A DNA stretch of 64,000 bases from Apostichopus japonicus (taxonomy: Eukaryota; Echinodermata; Holothuroidea; Aspidochirotida; Stichopodidae). A program made the position numbers and the translations under genes. The stretch lies in contig NC_092569.1 in the NCBI RefSeq assembly GCF_037975245.1, positions 593,001 to 657,000 on the forward strand, written 5' to 3'. The notes below the pieces were generated by a model that did no database searches, was not told where the DNA came from, and saw nothing but the letters and a program-made list of their open reading frames with translations. This document shows positions 37,701 through 48,000 of this stretch, piece after piece (position 1 is the first letter of the stretch; each line of letters begins with the position of its first letter).

Positions 37701-39509
37701 GCTTCTTCAGTTGCATCTTTCTCGCCCTTTCTGCCTCGGAATGGGATGCTTGGTTTACCCTCTCCAGGAGGTCTTCCTCGCTGCATTTGTTACTGGAGAA
37801 GGCATTCTTTACCTCCTGTCTAACTTCGGCATTCGACAACCCAGTTGACACTGCATGTTCAAACATTGACTCTACAAGGGTTTGATCATATTTGAATTTG
37901 GCATTTGCTTCTTTTGATGCGAAGAGTACTCTCTGCTTCAACGCCAGGGCACGGAGGACAAAATTCTGGGCCGTCTCAATTCTACCCTGTGATATACCAC
38001 ATAGCTCCTGATACAGTTCAGTTGCTCCCCGCTCCTGAAAGTGAGCCCTCAGCAGACGTCTAGTAATGGGAAGGTCTAAGTCGTCCCGTCCCTCCAAATA
38101 GTCCCTTAGCTGTAAACCAGGTGTAACAGCTCTAACTACAGCCTCTACAATTTCTTTCTCAGGATACCCTCTTTTAAGTCCACTGTCAATCTGGTGGACC
38201 AGAGACATGAATGCCAGCTTGTCACGTTGCCCAGGGTCCCCGATCTGTCCTTGTATCTTGAACTCTTTCTTGTATGGCAGAGCATGATCTGTGGGAGGGT
38301 GACTTTCCTTCTCAGAGGTTGACGTGGTCACTTTTAGTTCCCCTAGACATCTTTCAAACTCTGCTTCCAAGTCCTTGAGCTTCCGCTCATACATCTTTAC
38401 TGTTTCCCTCATATCCGTTTCAGCGGCATCATCGGCTGAGGTGCTTTGGTCCGTCTCCATCGTGGTCTAATCTAGTGGTTACTTCAGTCCTGGCAGGGTC
38501 GCCAATTTGTTAAGACCAGGATCTCTGTGAGACGGAGAGAGGAAAAACCAGTTTTAGTTTAGTTGTAACGAGTTAAGGCACATGTTAATCAATCGCTGAG
38601 GCTCCGCCCACCATACGCGCTATTGAACGCCAAAACAAACAACAAAATTTTGGGTAGGGCACCGCTAATCATACCCATAACACACCCATCACAATATCTA
38701 AAATTCCTAAAATGGTTATTAGAACCTTTTGAACAGCTTTATTTCAGGTAACACAACACAATGAGCTGTCTGTCTTATCATCATGACACAAACATTTCAA
38801 AATGTGATACATGCAGAATGCTTTTTTAAATATCTTTTTATTCCAAATCCAAAACTTCATCATCTTGTCTCTTTATTGAAGGAGGCTAAAATCTTTAACT
38901 TCCACTTTGGACATTTGATTTTTTAACTTGATACAGTATCTGAAAGAGGGAAGACTTTTTCAGATCAAAATGACACAACGATATAATTCTAGCATTGCCC
39001 AACATATTCACAAAATTTTCACAAAACCTCCATAATCACATCTTTTTTCGATGATAACTGTATCAGAATATGGTTTTCAAACAACAATACAGTTTGTAAC
39101 ATAGATAGCAAATATTTGAGATATTTTCTGCACAAAATAACCCTTTCAAAGGCTCCCATTTATGATTGAGCTTGGAGAAAACACTCAAGGACAAATTAAA
39201 AATTTAGCAAAAGTTGGAAAATCTACCTATAGTTACCTCATTTTGCTGCTTCCCTATTTCCACCACCTTTAAAAATTCTTGCACCTGCTCAACAGTCGGT
39301 GGAGTAAAATCTATAATTTCAACGAAAGACCAGTTGATATTTGGACCCTCTTCAATGGGAGGCTTACACTCCTTTGTCAATACAACAACATGTTTGATGC
39401 CAAGCTCCTCAAGGTATTTTACCTCCGCAGACGTGCTTGGAAGTCCATGAGAAGCAAGTAAATTTGGAACAATCCATGAGAAAAAGGGGGGTGGTGTAGT
39501 CGCTGGCAT
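31542..39509 (-). CDS. DUSP23: Dual-specificity protein phosphatase 23-like (two coding exons)
   Basis: A small cysteine-dependent phosphatase of the VHZ/DUSP23 family, which removes phosphate from Ser/Thr/Tyr residues. Coding exons 39509-39237 (91 codons) and 31748-31542 (68 codons plus TAG) join in phase 0 through GTAACT...TTCCAG, giving 159 residues against 150 in the human protein. N-terminal [20 protein letters not shown] matches the family start (FSW-PG-LAG-A-P). Asp67 in the loop IIDFTPP is the likely general acid. The signature [10 protein letters not shown] puts the nucleophile at Cys97 and the phosphate-binding Arg at 103, and [10 protein letters not shown] follows as in DUSP23. The start ATG at 39509 is the only Met in the exon before the conserved N-terminus. 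The intron of about 7.5 kb holds a Ty3/gypsy element in the sense orientation. The coding sequence is intact and the family assignment is strong; expression cannot be judged. Confidence 0.92.
31766..31840 (-). mobile_element. SINE/LINE 3' tail fragment in the DUSP23 intron
   Basis: On the - strand the sequence reads TTGTAAAGCTCTTTGAGC, then GGGCTATATAAATATTACTT and AT-rich repeats. The same pattern (GTAAAGCNCNTTGAG ... GCTATATAAA ... ATT repeats) ends the SINE at 54737-55045 and recurs at 63287-63345. It is the conserved tail by which such SINEs borrow LINE machinery (family knowledge). Confidence 0.6.
32012..32015. repeat. Target-site duplication, left copy (CACC)
   Basis: CACC directly precedes the left LTR end TGTTA and is repeated at 38683-38686 after TAACA. 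Four bases is within the range usual for Ty3/gypsy integrases. Confidence 0.9.
32016..32190 (-). repeat. 3' LTR of the gypsy element (175 bp)
   Basis: Same 175-bp sequence as 38508-38682, immediately downstream (on the - strand) of the polypurine tract. It should supply the element's polyadenylation site. If the intron were spliced inefficiently it could end DUSP23 transcripts early, because the element is in the sense orientation. Confidence 0.97.
32191..32203 (-). other. Polypurine tract of the gypsy element
   Basis: On the - strand AAGGAGGGGAGAG directly abuts the 3' LTR start TGTTATGGG. This is the expected site of plus-strand priming in reverse transcription. Confidence 0.85.
32204..32911 (-). 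other. Gypsy 3' non-coding region
   Basis: About 700 bp between the pol stop and the polypurine tract. No open frame resembling an envelope or accessory protein is present on the element's strand. It may carry cis signals, but nothing specific is seen. Confidence 0.6.
32912..37426 (-). CDS. pol: Gypsy Pol polyprotein (protease, reverse transcriptase, RNase H, integrase)
   Basis: The frame is open from just after a TAA at 37429-37427 to the stop at 32912, overlaps the end of gag by 70 nt, and lies in the -1 frame. It has no ATG in the overlap (first ATG at 37312), so it is expected to be made only as a Gag-Pol fusion. With residue 1 at 37330: aspartic protease LLWDTGSA (Asp43); reverse transcriptase about 365-565 with Asp454 and the YLDD box at 516-519; RNase H about 683-803 (HTDAS, Glu730, YTD757); integrase with zinc-type HH...C-C (952, 957, 988, 990) and catalytic D1019, D1078, E1114 (the D-x35-E spacing is canonical); then a GPY/F-like module near [14 protein letters not shown]. 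The C-terminal tail has a tandem repeat of [10 protein letters not shown]. No chromodomain was seen. All catalytic residues are present and no stop interrupts it, so it may be active. Confidence 0.96.
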   Translation of the reverse strand, partial: ATGKRQQVSSGGREGTSGDVHAVNVNGLECPDLLRQVAMNNDWSRKKRERIVDLVGERCVVNGTLNGIDSELLWDTGSAVSLVSDSWVKCHLSHAEIKPVEELLEGQHLDLKAANEIEMPYLGWILVDLRIGTKSLGVPMLVYPGSMKSPLIGYNVIEHLMGNCQKGSKISTLVQAIPGKKKQDVEALVRLIEAGMDEDTVDVQTSNLYTLIPPREWRDVECITKCQLNHQRVMGGTEGVFVPTPATSVPEGLLIPETVVKMPQRRRVMLPVFNSTNHDIQLPRRTVIGNIEPFRYIGKVANGRHADEATLHGDCMSLDVNTLNNSVQNANVTSDQSSEDVDEWCPEVDFTCLTPMQQDAAEKMLKKECRAFSQDSMDTGNCPDLKMKINLNDPEPVQKNYASIPRPLFKEVKEYLEDLLARDWITKSKSNYSSPVVCVRKRDGSLRLCVDYRELNRKTVDDRQPIPRIQDILDGLKGSSWFSTLDQGRAYHQGYIDPKSQPLTAFVTPWGLHEWKRIPFGLKNAPAEFQRYMEGCLDGLNNDICFVYLDDVLVHGSTFKEHLENLKKVLARLQQHGIKLKASKCKLFQKQVRYLGRLVTEEGHKLDPADLEPVLSLKDKKPSTVGELRKMLGFIGYYRSYIQNFSAIASPLFKLLQKEKGSTQKPSRRNQRKNNHLPNSNQKIAWTEEHQGILCSLIDLLTRQPVMAFPDFSKPYILHTDASLMGLGAVLYQEQEGKLRVIAYASRTLSAPEKNYHSTKLEFLALKWAVTERFRDYLTYAKYFVVYTDNNPLTYIMTTARLNATGQRWVSDLASFRFDIKYRPGHSNQDADVLSRMPLETDINEYIQECTAEVPGCALQTISECAAANVEGTFVYADSLTADIDLCNIMNLTTDHKVSLIELKELKAAQANDPVIGKVLEYMEKGTKPTYKERKDEDPDVRALLNKWGELIVTTEGVLKRVTANREQLILPSKYKSMVLKQLHNEMCHVGVERTLDLVRERFYWAHMAKEVEFYVRKQCQCIKQKKPARHVKSPLVPIVTKEPFELVSIDYLHLEKSKGGYEYILVVVDHFTRFAQAYATKRKTALAAADHLFNDFFLKFGFPKRLHHDQGKEFENQLFTRLQQLSGVGHSRTTPYHPQGNGQVERLNRTLLNMLRSMTEQQRFNWKDSLRKCMHAYNCTKSEGTGYSPFFLMFGRTPRLPVDIAFGLKGDETTRTQNETTGDQRETYAEKWRNKMKEAYKIAAQHAKKQSDRAKQRLDKKGHNVALHSGDRVLVKNLARVEGPGKLRPFWEEQVYVVTKQLPDIPVYEVRPESNRGRIRVLHRNLLLPCDALLPADNTPRRIVKKASSKHRRTTDIVEGSTDSSSDDEWVPDRFPGYPYQRVDQEGVRGGDLHRRDRRSEVDVGGDQVEIDNQSNSAGEQEICDPPEQPGQNLEICDPPEQPGQKLRPQRVKQGKKVLTYDNLGNPTWVRQEPHVCYLYQYIQPVECTKPNYLGNIYSKSLI
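37357..38460 (-). CDS. gag: Gypsy Gag polyprotein (367 aa)
   Basis: Structural protein that packages the element's RNA in cytoplasmic virus-like particles. It starts at a true ATG, 22 nt after the primer-binding site region. An acidic N-terminus with a short predicted coiled coil (about residues 17-42) is followed by a retrotransposon Gag capsid-like region (about 70-270). Near the C-terminus there are paired cysteines CSDC...CRHC (312-327) and one CCHC zinc knuckle (residues 328-341, [14 protein letters not shown]) that binds nucleic acid. The stop at 37357-37359 lies 57 nt past a frameshift heptamer that leads into pol. The frame is intact. Confidence 0.93.
   Translation of the reverse strand: METDQSTSADDAAETDMRETVKMYERKLKDLEAEFERCLGELKVTTSTSEKESHPPTDHALPYKKEFKIQGQIGDPGQRDKLAFMSLVHQIDSGLKRGYPEKEIVEAVVRAVTPGLQLRDYLEGRDDLDLPITRRLLRAHFQERGATELYQELCGISQGRIETAQNFVLRALALKQRVLFASKEANAKFKYDQTLVESMFEHAVSTGLSNAEVRQEVKNAFSSNKCSEEDLLERVNQASHSEAERARKMQLKKPVTASVEMTGNDRHKPEVKKEKSPNLYEEVQLLKTQVAEIHKAITAGGRAKTFERRPRGCSDCQQDGIGDSCRHCYKCGKFGHLSRGCLAGKQQGNANRSPLGDEKGPQAMSMQ
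37378..37420 (-). promoter_or_regulatory. Programmed -1 ribosomal frameshift site between gag and pol
   Basis: On the - strand GGGAAAC occupies 37420-37414, with GGA AAC falling exactly in the gag frame (Gly348-Asn349), which is the X-XXY-YYZ pattern. Six bases later AGGTC (37407-37403) can pair with GACCT (37382-37378), and CC/GG inside extend the stem past a one-base bulge. A -1 slip enters the pol frame, which is open from 37426. Heptamer, frame and spacing fit; efficiency is unknown. Confidence 0.85.
38482..38504 (-). other. Primer-binding site of the gypsy element
   Basis: Three bases inside the 5' LTR the - strand reads TGGCGACCCTGCCAGGACTG. The TGG start is the complement of a tRNA 3' CCA end. 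The following bases resemble the 3' end of a metazoan tRNA-Arg (TGGCGAGCCAGCCAGGAGT, remembered) with few differences. The tRNA identity is tentative; the position and TGG make the function secure. Confidence 0.8.
38508..38682 (-). repeat. 5' LTR of the gypsy element (175 bp)
   Basis: On the + strand it starts TGTTAAGACCAGGATCTC and ends CATACCCATAACA, with 5-bp terminal inverted repeats TGTTA/TAACA. It appears identical to the other LTR. It is the element's promoter-bearing end, though no TATA box is evident in so short an LTR. Confidence 0.97.
38683..38686. repeat. Target-site duplication, right copy (CACC)
   Basis: CACC immediately follows TAACA, matching 32012-32015. The intact pair shows that this is an original insertion and not a recombinant. 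Confidence 0.9.
38687..39236 (-). other. DUSP23 intron, 5' part (upstream of the gypsy insertion)
   Basis: AT-rich intronic DNA from the donor GTAACT to the insertion. No repeat or exon is recognised. Confidence 0.6.
39237..39509 (-). CDS. DUSP23: DUSP23-like coding exon 1 (residues 1-91)
   Basis: This exon runs from ATG to the donor GTAACT (39236-39231), ending with codon GAG in phase 0. It encodes the N-terminal beta sheet and helices, including [13 protein letters not shown] and the acid loop IIDFTPPT with Asp67. The frame continues upstream without a stop to about 39560, but no other ATG lies there. A good acceptor, TCTTTCCACAG, is present on the - strand at about 39588-39598, so a separate upstream 5' UTR exon is likely. 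Confidence 0.92.
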
Positions 39510-39599
39510 CACTATGCTGTAGATGAGTTGATTGCACTTCTCCCGTAACTTGTAACACACACAGACAGAGTTGTTGCACTAACTCTGTGGAAAGATTTA

Positions 39600-42540
39600 A
39601 TGAAAAAAGTTTGAAAGCCATTTTCTGATGAAATTATTTGCAAAATATCTGCATACAAAAAAATATACCAAACTAAAAATGAAATAAAATAACAATAAGA
39701 AATTGTTGTCAAACACAGGTCCTAGATTTACACAAACTCCAATATAATGTGGTAAATTCAAATACTGCTAATATCGGCCTGGTCTATTCGTACCGTTTTA
39801 AAAATTTGAGGATTATTGTAATGTAACTATATCTCTGGATTGGTGGGCATATGCTAGGCCGTGCCTACAGACCTGTGTCAACATGTTACTGTTAGTATGT
39901 ACGCCTATGGGCCTAGGCCTGTAAGTACTGTACTTGTTAATTGTTATGCAAACATGCCCTACCTTTTTACTTACTGGCCGTACTTTAGTTTTTCTCAGTC
40001 GCCCAAAGATATGCTATGATCAGTCATATCAATGGTACAATATGATTATCACTTCTCTACATTAAAAGCTCCTGGTTTATTTAAATGGTGTATTTACAGT
40101 TCCAATGTGCCGTTACATGATGACGTTGCTGACGAACAAAAGCTCTTTTATTATACTCGCCGCGGAGCCTATCAAAGTGGATCAGATACGCGAAACGAGT
40201 AGGAAGGGAGCATAACTAACAATTTACTGACATGCCACCCATCAGTTCATATCATATGTATTATTACCGTCTGCAAAACAATTCTCTGATAAACTTTATG
40301 TAAACAATGTGTAACATACGGAGCTGCTACGTGATGCTGTTTAATGAAATGAGAAAAATCCGCCGAGCTTAATTAATATGGCATATCATATTGTTGAGGA
40401 TCCCTGGAGCAAAAACGTAGAACTCGAAGCCGGTTTAGACCTACTGTACCCAGTAAGTACACAAAAACAGTTAAACGACCTAAGCAAGTCTCAACTTAGT
40501 GGTGTTTTGCGAAACTGATTCACACATCACCAGTAATGGCAGTATAGTATAAGTCAATACCAAAGATTCTAGAACCAGACCAAGCCAAGAATCGATGCTT
40601 ACCTCAAATTCTGTGGCACACACTTGGCCAAGGAAGACTAGCTGATGTATTGCACTGGTATAGTACACCTAAGTAAAATAAGCTAAAAGTTTAACTTATA
40701 GTACAGGGTGGGCATGTGATATACTAGTCTTAGTACTGTACAAATTTAGGTCCTACTAGTACTAGCCTAGGTTTACAAAATACAAGATAGTATATAGATA
40801 CCTGTATGGCTAGGCCCAGCCTCCCAGGCCCTAAGTTTGACTACCCCAAAGAACTAGAGAGGGGAGAACGATGTCATGCCAAGTGAACTGAACAACTGAA
40901 ACACACAAAATTCAGTGGGGTCACAGGGGTTAGAAGAAGTGGTGGGCTCTGTGTAAGTACCCTAACTTAGACAGAAGGCCTTTCGGCGGGTAATGAAACA
41001 CTATTCGGAACTTGAGCATTTGCCCAAAGTTGTTATTTCGTGAGTCACATTTCACTGCATAAATTACCAGAAAGATGGTAGGCCTAGGGGTATCATGTAG
41101 TTTCATCTGTGACTTAATAATAATAATTTGCAAATTTGGAGTCTAATTTTGTCACATTACAGTACTTAATTAAACATAAAACTTAAAAAACTTTAACATT
41201 ACAACTGCCCTCATTATTTTTGGAATTTAAACCACTATGACAGTAATAAAAATTTTATACTAAAGGTGGTGGTATTTGAAGCAATGAGGCTTAACAATCG
41301 GGAGTTTTGGGTTCAATCCCCGGCCGGGTCATAGTAAGGTGGGTTTTTCATCCAAGAGCAATCTACGGTTTACCCATCTGAAATGACTTTGTAAATTGGA
41401 AAGATTCCAAATTTAAGTTAAATGTTGAATTGGAAGCCACCTAACGTGTAAGTTGAAATCCCACATTTGTGGTCGCTTATGCGTCTAAAAAAAAAACTGC
41501 TGAATTTGACACTGAAATAAAAATATTTTGACACATGCAAATTGAAATGTATTTTATTATGCTCGCAAGTTCCTGAGGATCTAAAATACATCATACATAC
41601 ATACATATTATAACGTAGATCATATACCTCCAGAATATGGATACCTTCCCATTCTTATAATTTCACTTGCCTCAATGCTTTTTTTCTTTGACTACGTTCC
41701 ACTTTATATGCAACTGTTGTATCTTTACCACTCAACAATGGAATGGATACTGTCGGACAAGTTGGCGACCACATGATAGAGTTTTCTTCCTGAGAAAGCT
41801 CTAATAAAGCAGGCATACTGTACAACTGTGCATGCGATTTATCTGTGAAGTTATTATTTTTCCAGAGTATATAGAGATTACGAGTAGGTAGCTTCTTCAA
41901 TTGTTCTGGTCATGGCATGACCACTGGATCCTGGTCATGCATTTGCGGGCATGTAGGATCCACAAATTGCAAGGGTTGAAGCTGAGAAACTTCAACTGGA
42001 AGTGGATAGCCCAGGTTTACGAATACTGTAACTAAGGATATTGCATTGGTGAAGCTGTAACAGCCAACCCATCAAAGGGCCATGAGTTAATATAATAGCA
42101 GAGAGGACACGGGACTATACAGGATTGCAATTATGTAATATCGAAGCTTACTTACTCATAAAGTACACTGAATATTGTATACAGGTTTATAGCTACGGTG
42201 GTCGGCACTGGGCGGGCCCGACCAGCACAGAGGATTTTCGCCCACCACTCCTGATGAAAAATACTGCTTCCGACCGGCACTAATTTCACATAAAAAAACT
42301 GCTTTAAACGTAACTATTTGTGAATAAAAGTAGTACATTCATATTTCCATCCTTAATCATGTTTTATTTGCAATTGTACAAGAATCATGTTTTGCAAGGA
42401 CAAGTTTCCTGGATTTTTAAGATTTAAAAATCTAAAAAACTGAAACCAAATCACAATCTCACTTCTTGTACACGTGCACATTAGTGGCGGTTAGATTTGC
42501 TTGGCTTCGCTAATGCTCAATACACTGACCAAGTGACCAT
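39600..42540. other. Region upstream of the DUSP23-like gene
   Basis: It should contain the promoter and a 5' UTR exon of the phosphatase, but neither can be placed. A locally CpG-richer patch near 40150-40210 (CTCGCCGCGGAGCC) is a possible promoter area (weak). A minus-strand open frame at 41655-41900 (81 codons, no ATG start) looks protein-like in composition but matches no family known to me and has no supporting splice sites. Confidence 0.35.
41262..41420 (+). mobile_element. SINE-like fragment with a B box
   Basis: GGTTCAATCCC at 41310-41320 is a good pol III B box, preceded by a weak tRNA-like half (CAATGAGGCTTAACAATCGG) and followed by a body reading GTGGGTTTTTCATCC and CATCTGAAATGACTTTG. 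No clear A box remains, and both ends are imprecise. Confidence 0.45.
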
Positions 42541-42541
42541 A

Positions 42542-42600
42542 GTGAACAACAAAACTTGTAGTACAGTCAGTCTGATTATACTACAAGTGTTGTTGTTCAC
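42542..42600. repeat. 59-nt near-perfect hairpin (miRNA-like or tiny MITE)
   Basis: Arms at 42542-42563 (GTGAACAACAAAACTTGTAG plus TA) and 42579-42600 (TACTACAAGTGTTGTTGTTC plus AC) are complementary at 21 of 22 positions around a 15-nt loop. CAT/ATG just outside can extend the stem past a single bulged base. Size and pairing would suit a small pre-miRNA, but no seed was recognised and a miniature inverted-repeat element is equally possible. Confidence 0.6.
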
Positions 42601-43694
42601 ATGTTCCTGATCATGTAGAATGGCTTGTCGCTTGTCCAAGTCGGTGAAGTCGCACCCACCACTAAAAAGTCTCTAGCTATAACACTGACTGTATATACTA
42701 CTGCGAACAAATGCTGCTCTGTATTGCTGTACAAACAGTGTGTGACCCACATTTTTCTGTCCTGTAGGCATTCAGTACACAGCCATACACTGTGCCAGCA
42801 TTCTATCCTTCCTTCTGTAGTTCTTTAGATTGCCTCGCTATCCTAACAAATACCATGCACTGTAGCCTGCTGTACCTGTAGGGCTGCACATTGGTGTAGG
42901 CTACTGGAGTCTTTGCCTAAAGTAAAATATGACTAATATGTACAGTAGGTTTACTGTAGTAGAATAATTGACTAGCTATATGGCTCAGTCAGTATGGTTA
43001 ATGCTTATTAACCAATTGTCGGTTAGTACGGGTCCAACTTGTGGGATGTACCAGGAATTGTTGCGTGAAATTCCCCATAATAGAAGAAATTTTTGTGGGA
43101 CCCTCTAGATAAATTGCAGGAATTCCCCACTTGTGCATTAATGCAACACTGACCTTCAGTACTAATAGTGTGTAGTTTGCTATGGTGACATGTGATTTCT
43201 CCATATGTTCCATAAGTTGTAGCTCTCTGTGGTGAATTAAGTCAATGCAGTTATTGCTCTGCTGTCAAATTTATGCTCATGGATTTTGAAGTCATATAGT
43301 TGATTAGTTGTACAGCCTAAGGTTACTGTACTGGTACAGTTAGTACTAATCCATACCATCGCTGCTATAAAAAAATTACTACTGCGCGCAATATTTGAAA
43401 AGATTTCTGTGGTTGGCCAGAACTTCCATCGGCGGGAAAGGTATATTGTGTGTCTAGACCAAACTTCTGATTCTGATGGTAAGCTTAGTGTCCAGTGCTG
43501 TAAATGATACCCTTGGGAGACAAGATTTCTCTTCAACCATGCAATGGGGGAGTTGTTCATAACAAAGTTCTGTCAATGAAGCAAAATATGATTCAAGATG
43601 GTTCTGTCTCCTTTTGGTCATGTGATTTTGAAAACTGCACACAATTTTTAGTGCCCTGAATTTGGGGGTAATTTTGTAAAAGTAACAAGTAAAA

Positions 43695-43729
<35 letters not shown>

Positions 43730-44780
43730 ACATTGGCATTTCATTTGTCAACCCTTTTAAGTATAAGCCCTCTTGATGAACCTTCAAGAATCCTTATTAG
43801 TTTTACAATTCTTGGTAATGACTTATAAACCACCCCATGGATTGTCTTTTGTCATCAATGTAATTACCACTGTTCATCTCATGATCATTGTGTGCACATG
43901 CCTTTAACTGTTTCAAATCGTTGGATTTAGTAGTTTTGTTCTTTCATGCATCAAGAAGATTTTCTGTAAGAAGTTCTACTTGATTTATTCATTTAAGGAC
44001 AAGGAACAGGGCTAGGGATATTTCCGCTTATTCCAAATATTCCACATGTGAAAAAATATGTATCCAACACAAACTGGTAATTAGTCACTCTCTTTCTGAT
44101 GTGTCTGTGTTAGTTTGTGATGTTACATCTAGATAGATAGATATATAGATGGATGGATGGGCAGACAAACTTTATAGAACATTTTACACCATGCTCTACA
44201 TGTGAATGGTAATTATGAAATCAAGTTAATGAAACAGTAGAAGTTTCAAATCATCCTCATATACCCTAAGATTTATAAACTTGCTAATGTCTAGCATGTA
44301 TGGAATTGTACACAATTTACTGCACTAAAATATAGGGATATAATTATATAAATGATCTTGTGGCGAGCTGAAACACTGAGTAAACAGAAAACTTCCCAAT
44401 ACAGTTCATACATACATAGAAGTGGTTCCATTTTATCAAAGCTCTCACATGACATGATGAATGCATGTAATGTACACTAGTTGAGAGAAAGAAGAAGATA
44501 TATGTTGTTTCGTTGGTCCAAAATTCTTTTTTAATGAACAAAACATAATTACTGGTAAATAATAGTTATAAACCCACAAGGAACATGACACCAGTTCTGA
44601 TACTTCCTTTGAACAGAGCCAAAAGTAACAAATATGGTGATGTTCAAATACAGCTTCTGTTGTCCTAATAGACATCTCAGACAGTAGACCTACCCCTCTC
44701 ATCTTCTTTTTTCCCCTTCCTCTGTCCCCACCCCTACCCTTCCTCTGTCCCTACCCAAATTCCCCTTTTCCTGAGCATGT
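42601..44780. other. Non-coding DNA with simple repeats
   Basis: No gene is recognised. It holds a TA microsatellite at about 43698-43726, a GATA/GATG tract at about 44132-44160 and a C/T-rich stretch at about 44700-44770. Confidence 0.4.
43698..43726. repeat. (TA)n microsatellite
   Basis: An uninterrupted run of TA dinucleotides of about 29 bp. Confidence 0.95.
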
Positions 44781-44804
44781 TATCAACCCTTTTTCCAAAT
44801 GAAT

Positions 44805-45000
44805 AATTTGTTATTAGAAATAAATAAATTAATAATGTAAAATTATTAATTAGAAACTAACAGTTTGTAATAATAAATTAATAATTTTTACTGACTAAGT
44901 AATAATTTGTAATGACAAAATGATAATTTGTAATGACAAAATGCTAAAATAAATACATAATTTGTAATGATAAATTAATAATTTGCAATAAAAATTGAAT
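44805..45000. repeat. AT-rich short tandem repeats
   Basis: Irregular repeats of about 20 bp built on AATAATTTGTAATGA and AAATTAATAA. Copies are poorly ordered. It directly precedes the long 26-bp minisatellite. Confidence 0.7.
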
Positions 45001-45062
45001 ATTATTCCCATGGCCCTAAAAGGCTTTGTTCAATAGTATTAACTCCTACTACCGTTGTTCTG

Positions 45063-48000
45063 ATACATGTAAGCTCTTATAAAGCACTGTGGTCCCTGTC
45101 TCTTATAAAGCACTATGGTCCCTGCCTCTTGTTAAGTACTATGGTCCCTGTCTCTGATAAAGTACCAAGGTCCCTGTCTCTTATAAAGTACTATGGTCCA
45201 TGTCTCTTATAAAGTACTATGGTCCCTGTCTCTGATAAAGTACCAAGGTCCCTGTCTCTTATAAAGGACTATGGTCCCTGTCTCTTATAAAGTACTGTGG
45301 TCCATGTCTCTTATAAAGCACTATGGTCCTGCCTCTTATAAAGCACTATGGTCCTGCCTCTTGTTAAGTACTATGGTATAGCTGTCTTGTAAAGTACAAT
45401 GGTAGCTGTGTTTATAAAGTACTATGGTCCCTGTCTCTTATATAGTACTATGGTCCCTGTTTCTTATAAAGTACTGTGGTCCATGTCTCCTATAAAGTAC
45501 CAAGGTCCCTGTCTCTTATAAAGTACTATGGTCCATGTCTCGTATAAAGTACTATGGTTCCTGTCTCTTATAAAGTACTATGGTCCCTGTCTCTTATAAA
45601 GTACTATGGTCCATGTCTCTTATAAAGTACTATGGTCCATGTCTCTTATAAAGTACTATGGTCCATGTCTCTTATAAAGTACCATGGCCCCTGTCTCTTA
45701 TAAGGTACTATGGTCCATGTCTCTTATAAAGTACTATGGTCCATGTATCTTATAAGGTACTATGGTCCATGTCTCTTATAAAATACTATGGTCCATGTCT
45801 CTTATAAAGTACTATGGTCCCTGTCTCTTATAAAGTACTATGGTCCCTGTCTCTGATAAAGTACCATGGTCCCTGTCTCTTATAGAGTACTATGATCCCT
45901 GTCTCTTATATAGTACTATGGTCCATGTATCTTATAAAGTACTATGGTCTATGTCTCTTATAAAGTACTATGGTCCCAGTCTCTAATAAAGTACTGTGGT
46001 CCCTGTCTCTTATAAGGTACTATGGTCCATGTGTCTTATAAAGTACTATGGTCCATGTCTCTTATAAAGTACCATGGCCCCTGTCTCTTATAAAGTACTA
46101 TGGTCCCTGTCTCTTATAAGGTACTATGGTCCATGTCTCTTATAAAGTACTGTGGTCCATGTCTCTTATAAAGTACTATGGCCCTTGTCTCTTATAAAGT
46201 GCTATGGTCCCTGTCTCTTATAAGGTACTATGGTCCTTGTCTCTTATAAAGTACTATGGTCTATGTCTCTCATAAAGTACTATGGTCCCTGTCTCTTATA
46301 AAGTACTATGATCCCTGTCTCTTTTAACGTACTTTGGTCCATGTCTCTTATAGAGTACTATGGTCCATGTCTCTTATAAAGTATCATGGCCCCTGTCTTT
46401 TATAAAGTACTATGGTCCCTGTCTCTTATAAGGTACTATGGTCCATGTCTCTTATAAAGTACTATGGCCCCTGTCTCTTATAAAATACTATGGTCCCTGT
46501 CTCTTATAAAGTACTATGGTCCATGTCTCTTATAAAGTACTATGGTCCATGTCTCTTATAAAGTACTATGGTCCATGTCTCTTATAAAGTACCATGGCCC
46601 CTGTCTCTTATAAGGTACTATGGTCCATGTCTCTTATAAAGTACTATGGTCCATGTCTCTTATAAAGTACTATGGTCCATGTCTCTTATAAAATACTATG
46701 GTCCATGTCTCTTATAAAGTACTATGGTCCCTGTCTCTTATAAAGTACTATGGTCCCTGTCTCTGATAAAGTACCATGATCCCTGTCTCTTATAGAGTAC
46801 TATGATCCCTGTCTCTTATATAGTACTATGGTCCATGTATCTTATAAAGTACTATGGTCTATGTCTCTTATAAAGTACTATGGTCCCTGTCTCTAATAAA
46901 GTACTGTGGTCCCTGTCTCTTATAAGGTACTATGGTCCATGTGTCTTATAAAGTACTATGGTCCATGTCTCTTATAAAGTACCATGGCCCCTGTCTCTTA
47001 TAAAGTACTATGGTCCCTGTCTCTTATAAGGTACTATGGTCCATGTCTCTTATAAAGTACTATGATCCCTGTCTCTTATAAAGTACTATGGTCTCTGTCT
47101 CTTATAAAGCACTATGGTCCCTGTATCTGATAAAGTATTATGGTCCCTGTCTCTTATAAAGTACTATGGTCCCTGTCTTGTATAAAGTACCAAGGTCCCT
47201 GTTTCTTATAAAGTACAATGGTCCCTGTCTCTTGTAAAGTACTATGGTCCCTGTCTCTTATAAAGTACCATGACCCCTGTCTCTTATAAAGCACTATGGT
47301 CCCTGTCTCTGATAAAGTACCATGGTCCCTGTCTCTTATAAAGTACTATGGTCCCTGTCTCTTATAAAGCACTATGGTCCCTGTCTCTTATAAAGTACTA
47401 TGGTCTCATCTCTTATAAAGTACTATGGTCCCTGTCTCTTGTAAAGTACTATGGTCCCTGTCTCTTATAAAGTACTATGGTCCCTGTCTCTTATAAAGTA
47501 CCATAGTACCTGTCTCTTATAAGTACAATGGTCCCTGTCTCTTATAAAGTACTATGGTCCCTGTCTCTTATAAAGTACCATAGTACCTGTCTCTTATAAG
47601 TACAATGGTCCCTGTCTCTTATAAAGTACTATGGTCCCTGTCTCTTATAAGTACCATGGTCCCTGTCTCTTATAAGTACAATGGTCCCTGTCTCTTATAA
47701 AGCACTAAGGTCCCTGTCTCTTATAAAGTACTATGGTGTCTGTCTCGTATAAAGTACCAAGGTCCCTGTTTCTTATAAGTACCATGGTCCCTGTCTCTTA
47801 TAAGTACAATGGTCCCTGTCTCTTATAAAGTACTATGGTCCCTGTCTTTTATAAAGTACCATGGCCCCTGTCTCTTATAAAGCACTATGGTCCCTGCTTC
47901 TGATAAAGTACCATGGTCCCTGTCTTTTATAAAGTACTATGGTCCCTGTCTCTTAAAAAGCACTATGGTCCCTGTCACTTATAAAGTACTATGGACCCTG

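Larger units (their letters stand above)
32016..38682 (-). mobile_element. Complete Ty3/gypsy LTR retrotransposon, 6,667 bp
   Basis: Structure read on the - strand: 5' LTR (38682-38508), primer-binding site, gag, pol (protease, reverse transcriptase, RNase H, integrase), 721 bp of non-coding DNA, polypurine tract, 3' LTR (32190-32016). LTRs are 175 bp, begin TGTTA and end TAACA, and show no difference over their full length on reading. Flanking CACC at 32012-32015 and 38683-38686 is a 4-bp target duplication. Domain order PR-RT-RH-IN defines Ty3/gypsy (Metaviridae). There is no envelope frame and no chromodomain seen. Identical LTRs, intact frames and a clean duplication mean a very recent insertion. 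The element lies in the coding intron of the DUSP23-like gene in the same transcriptional direction. Confidence 0.97.

Noticed and set aside
41655-41900. Minus-strand 81-codon frame as a coding exon
   Set aside because: No ATG start, no convincing splice sites with matching phase, and no family recognised. Kept only as a remark.
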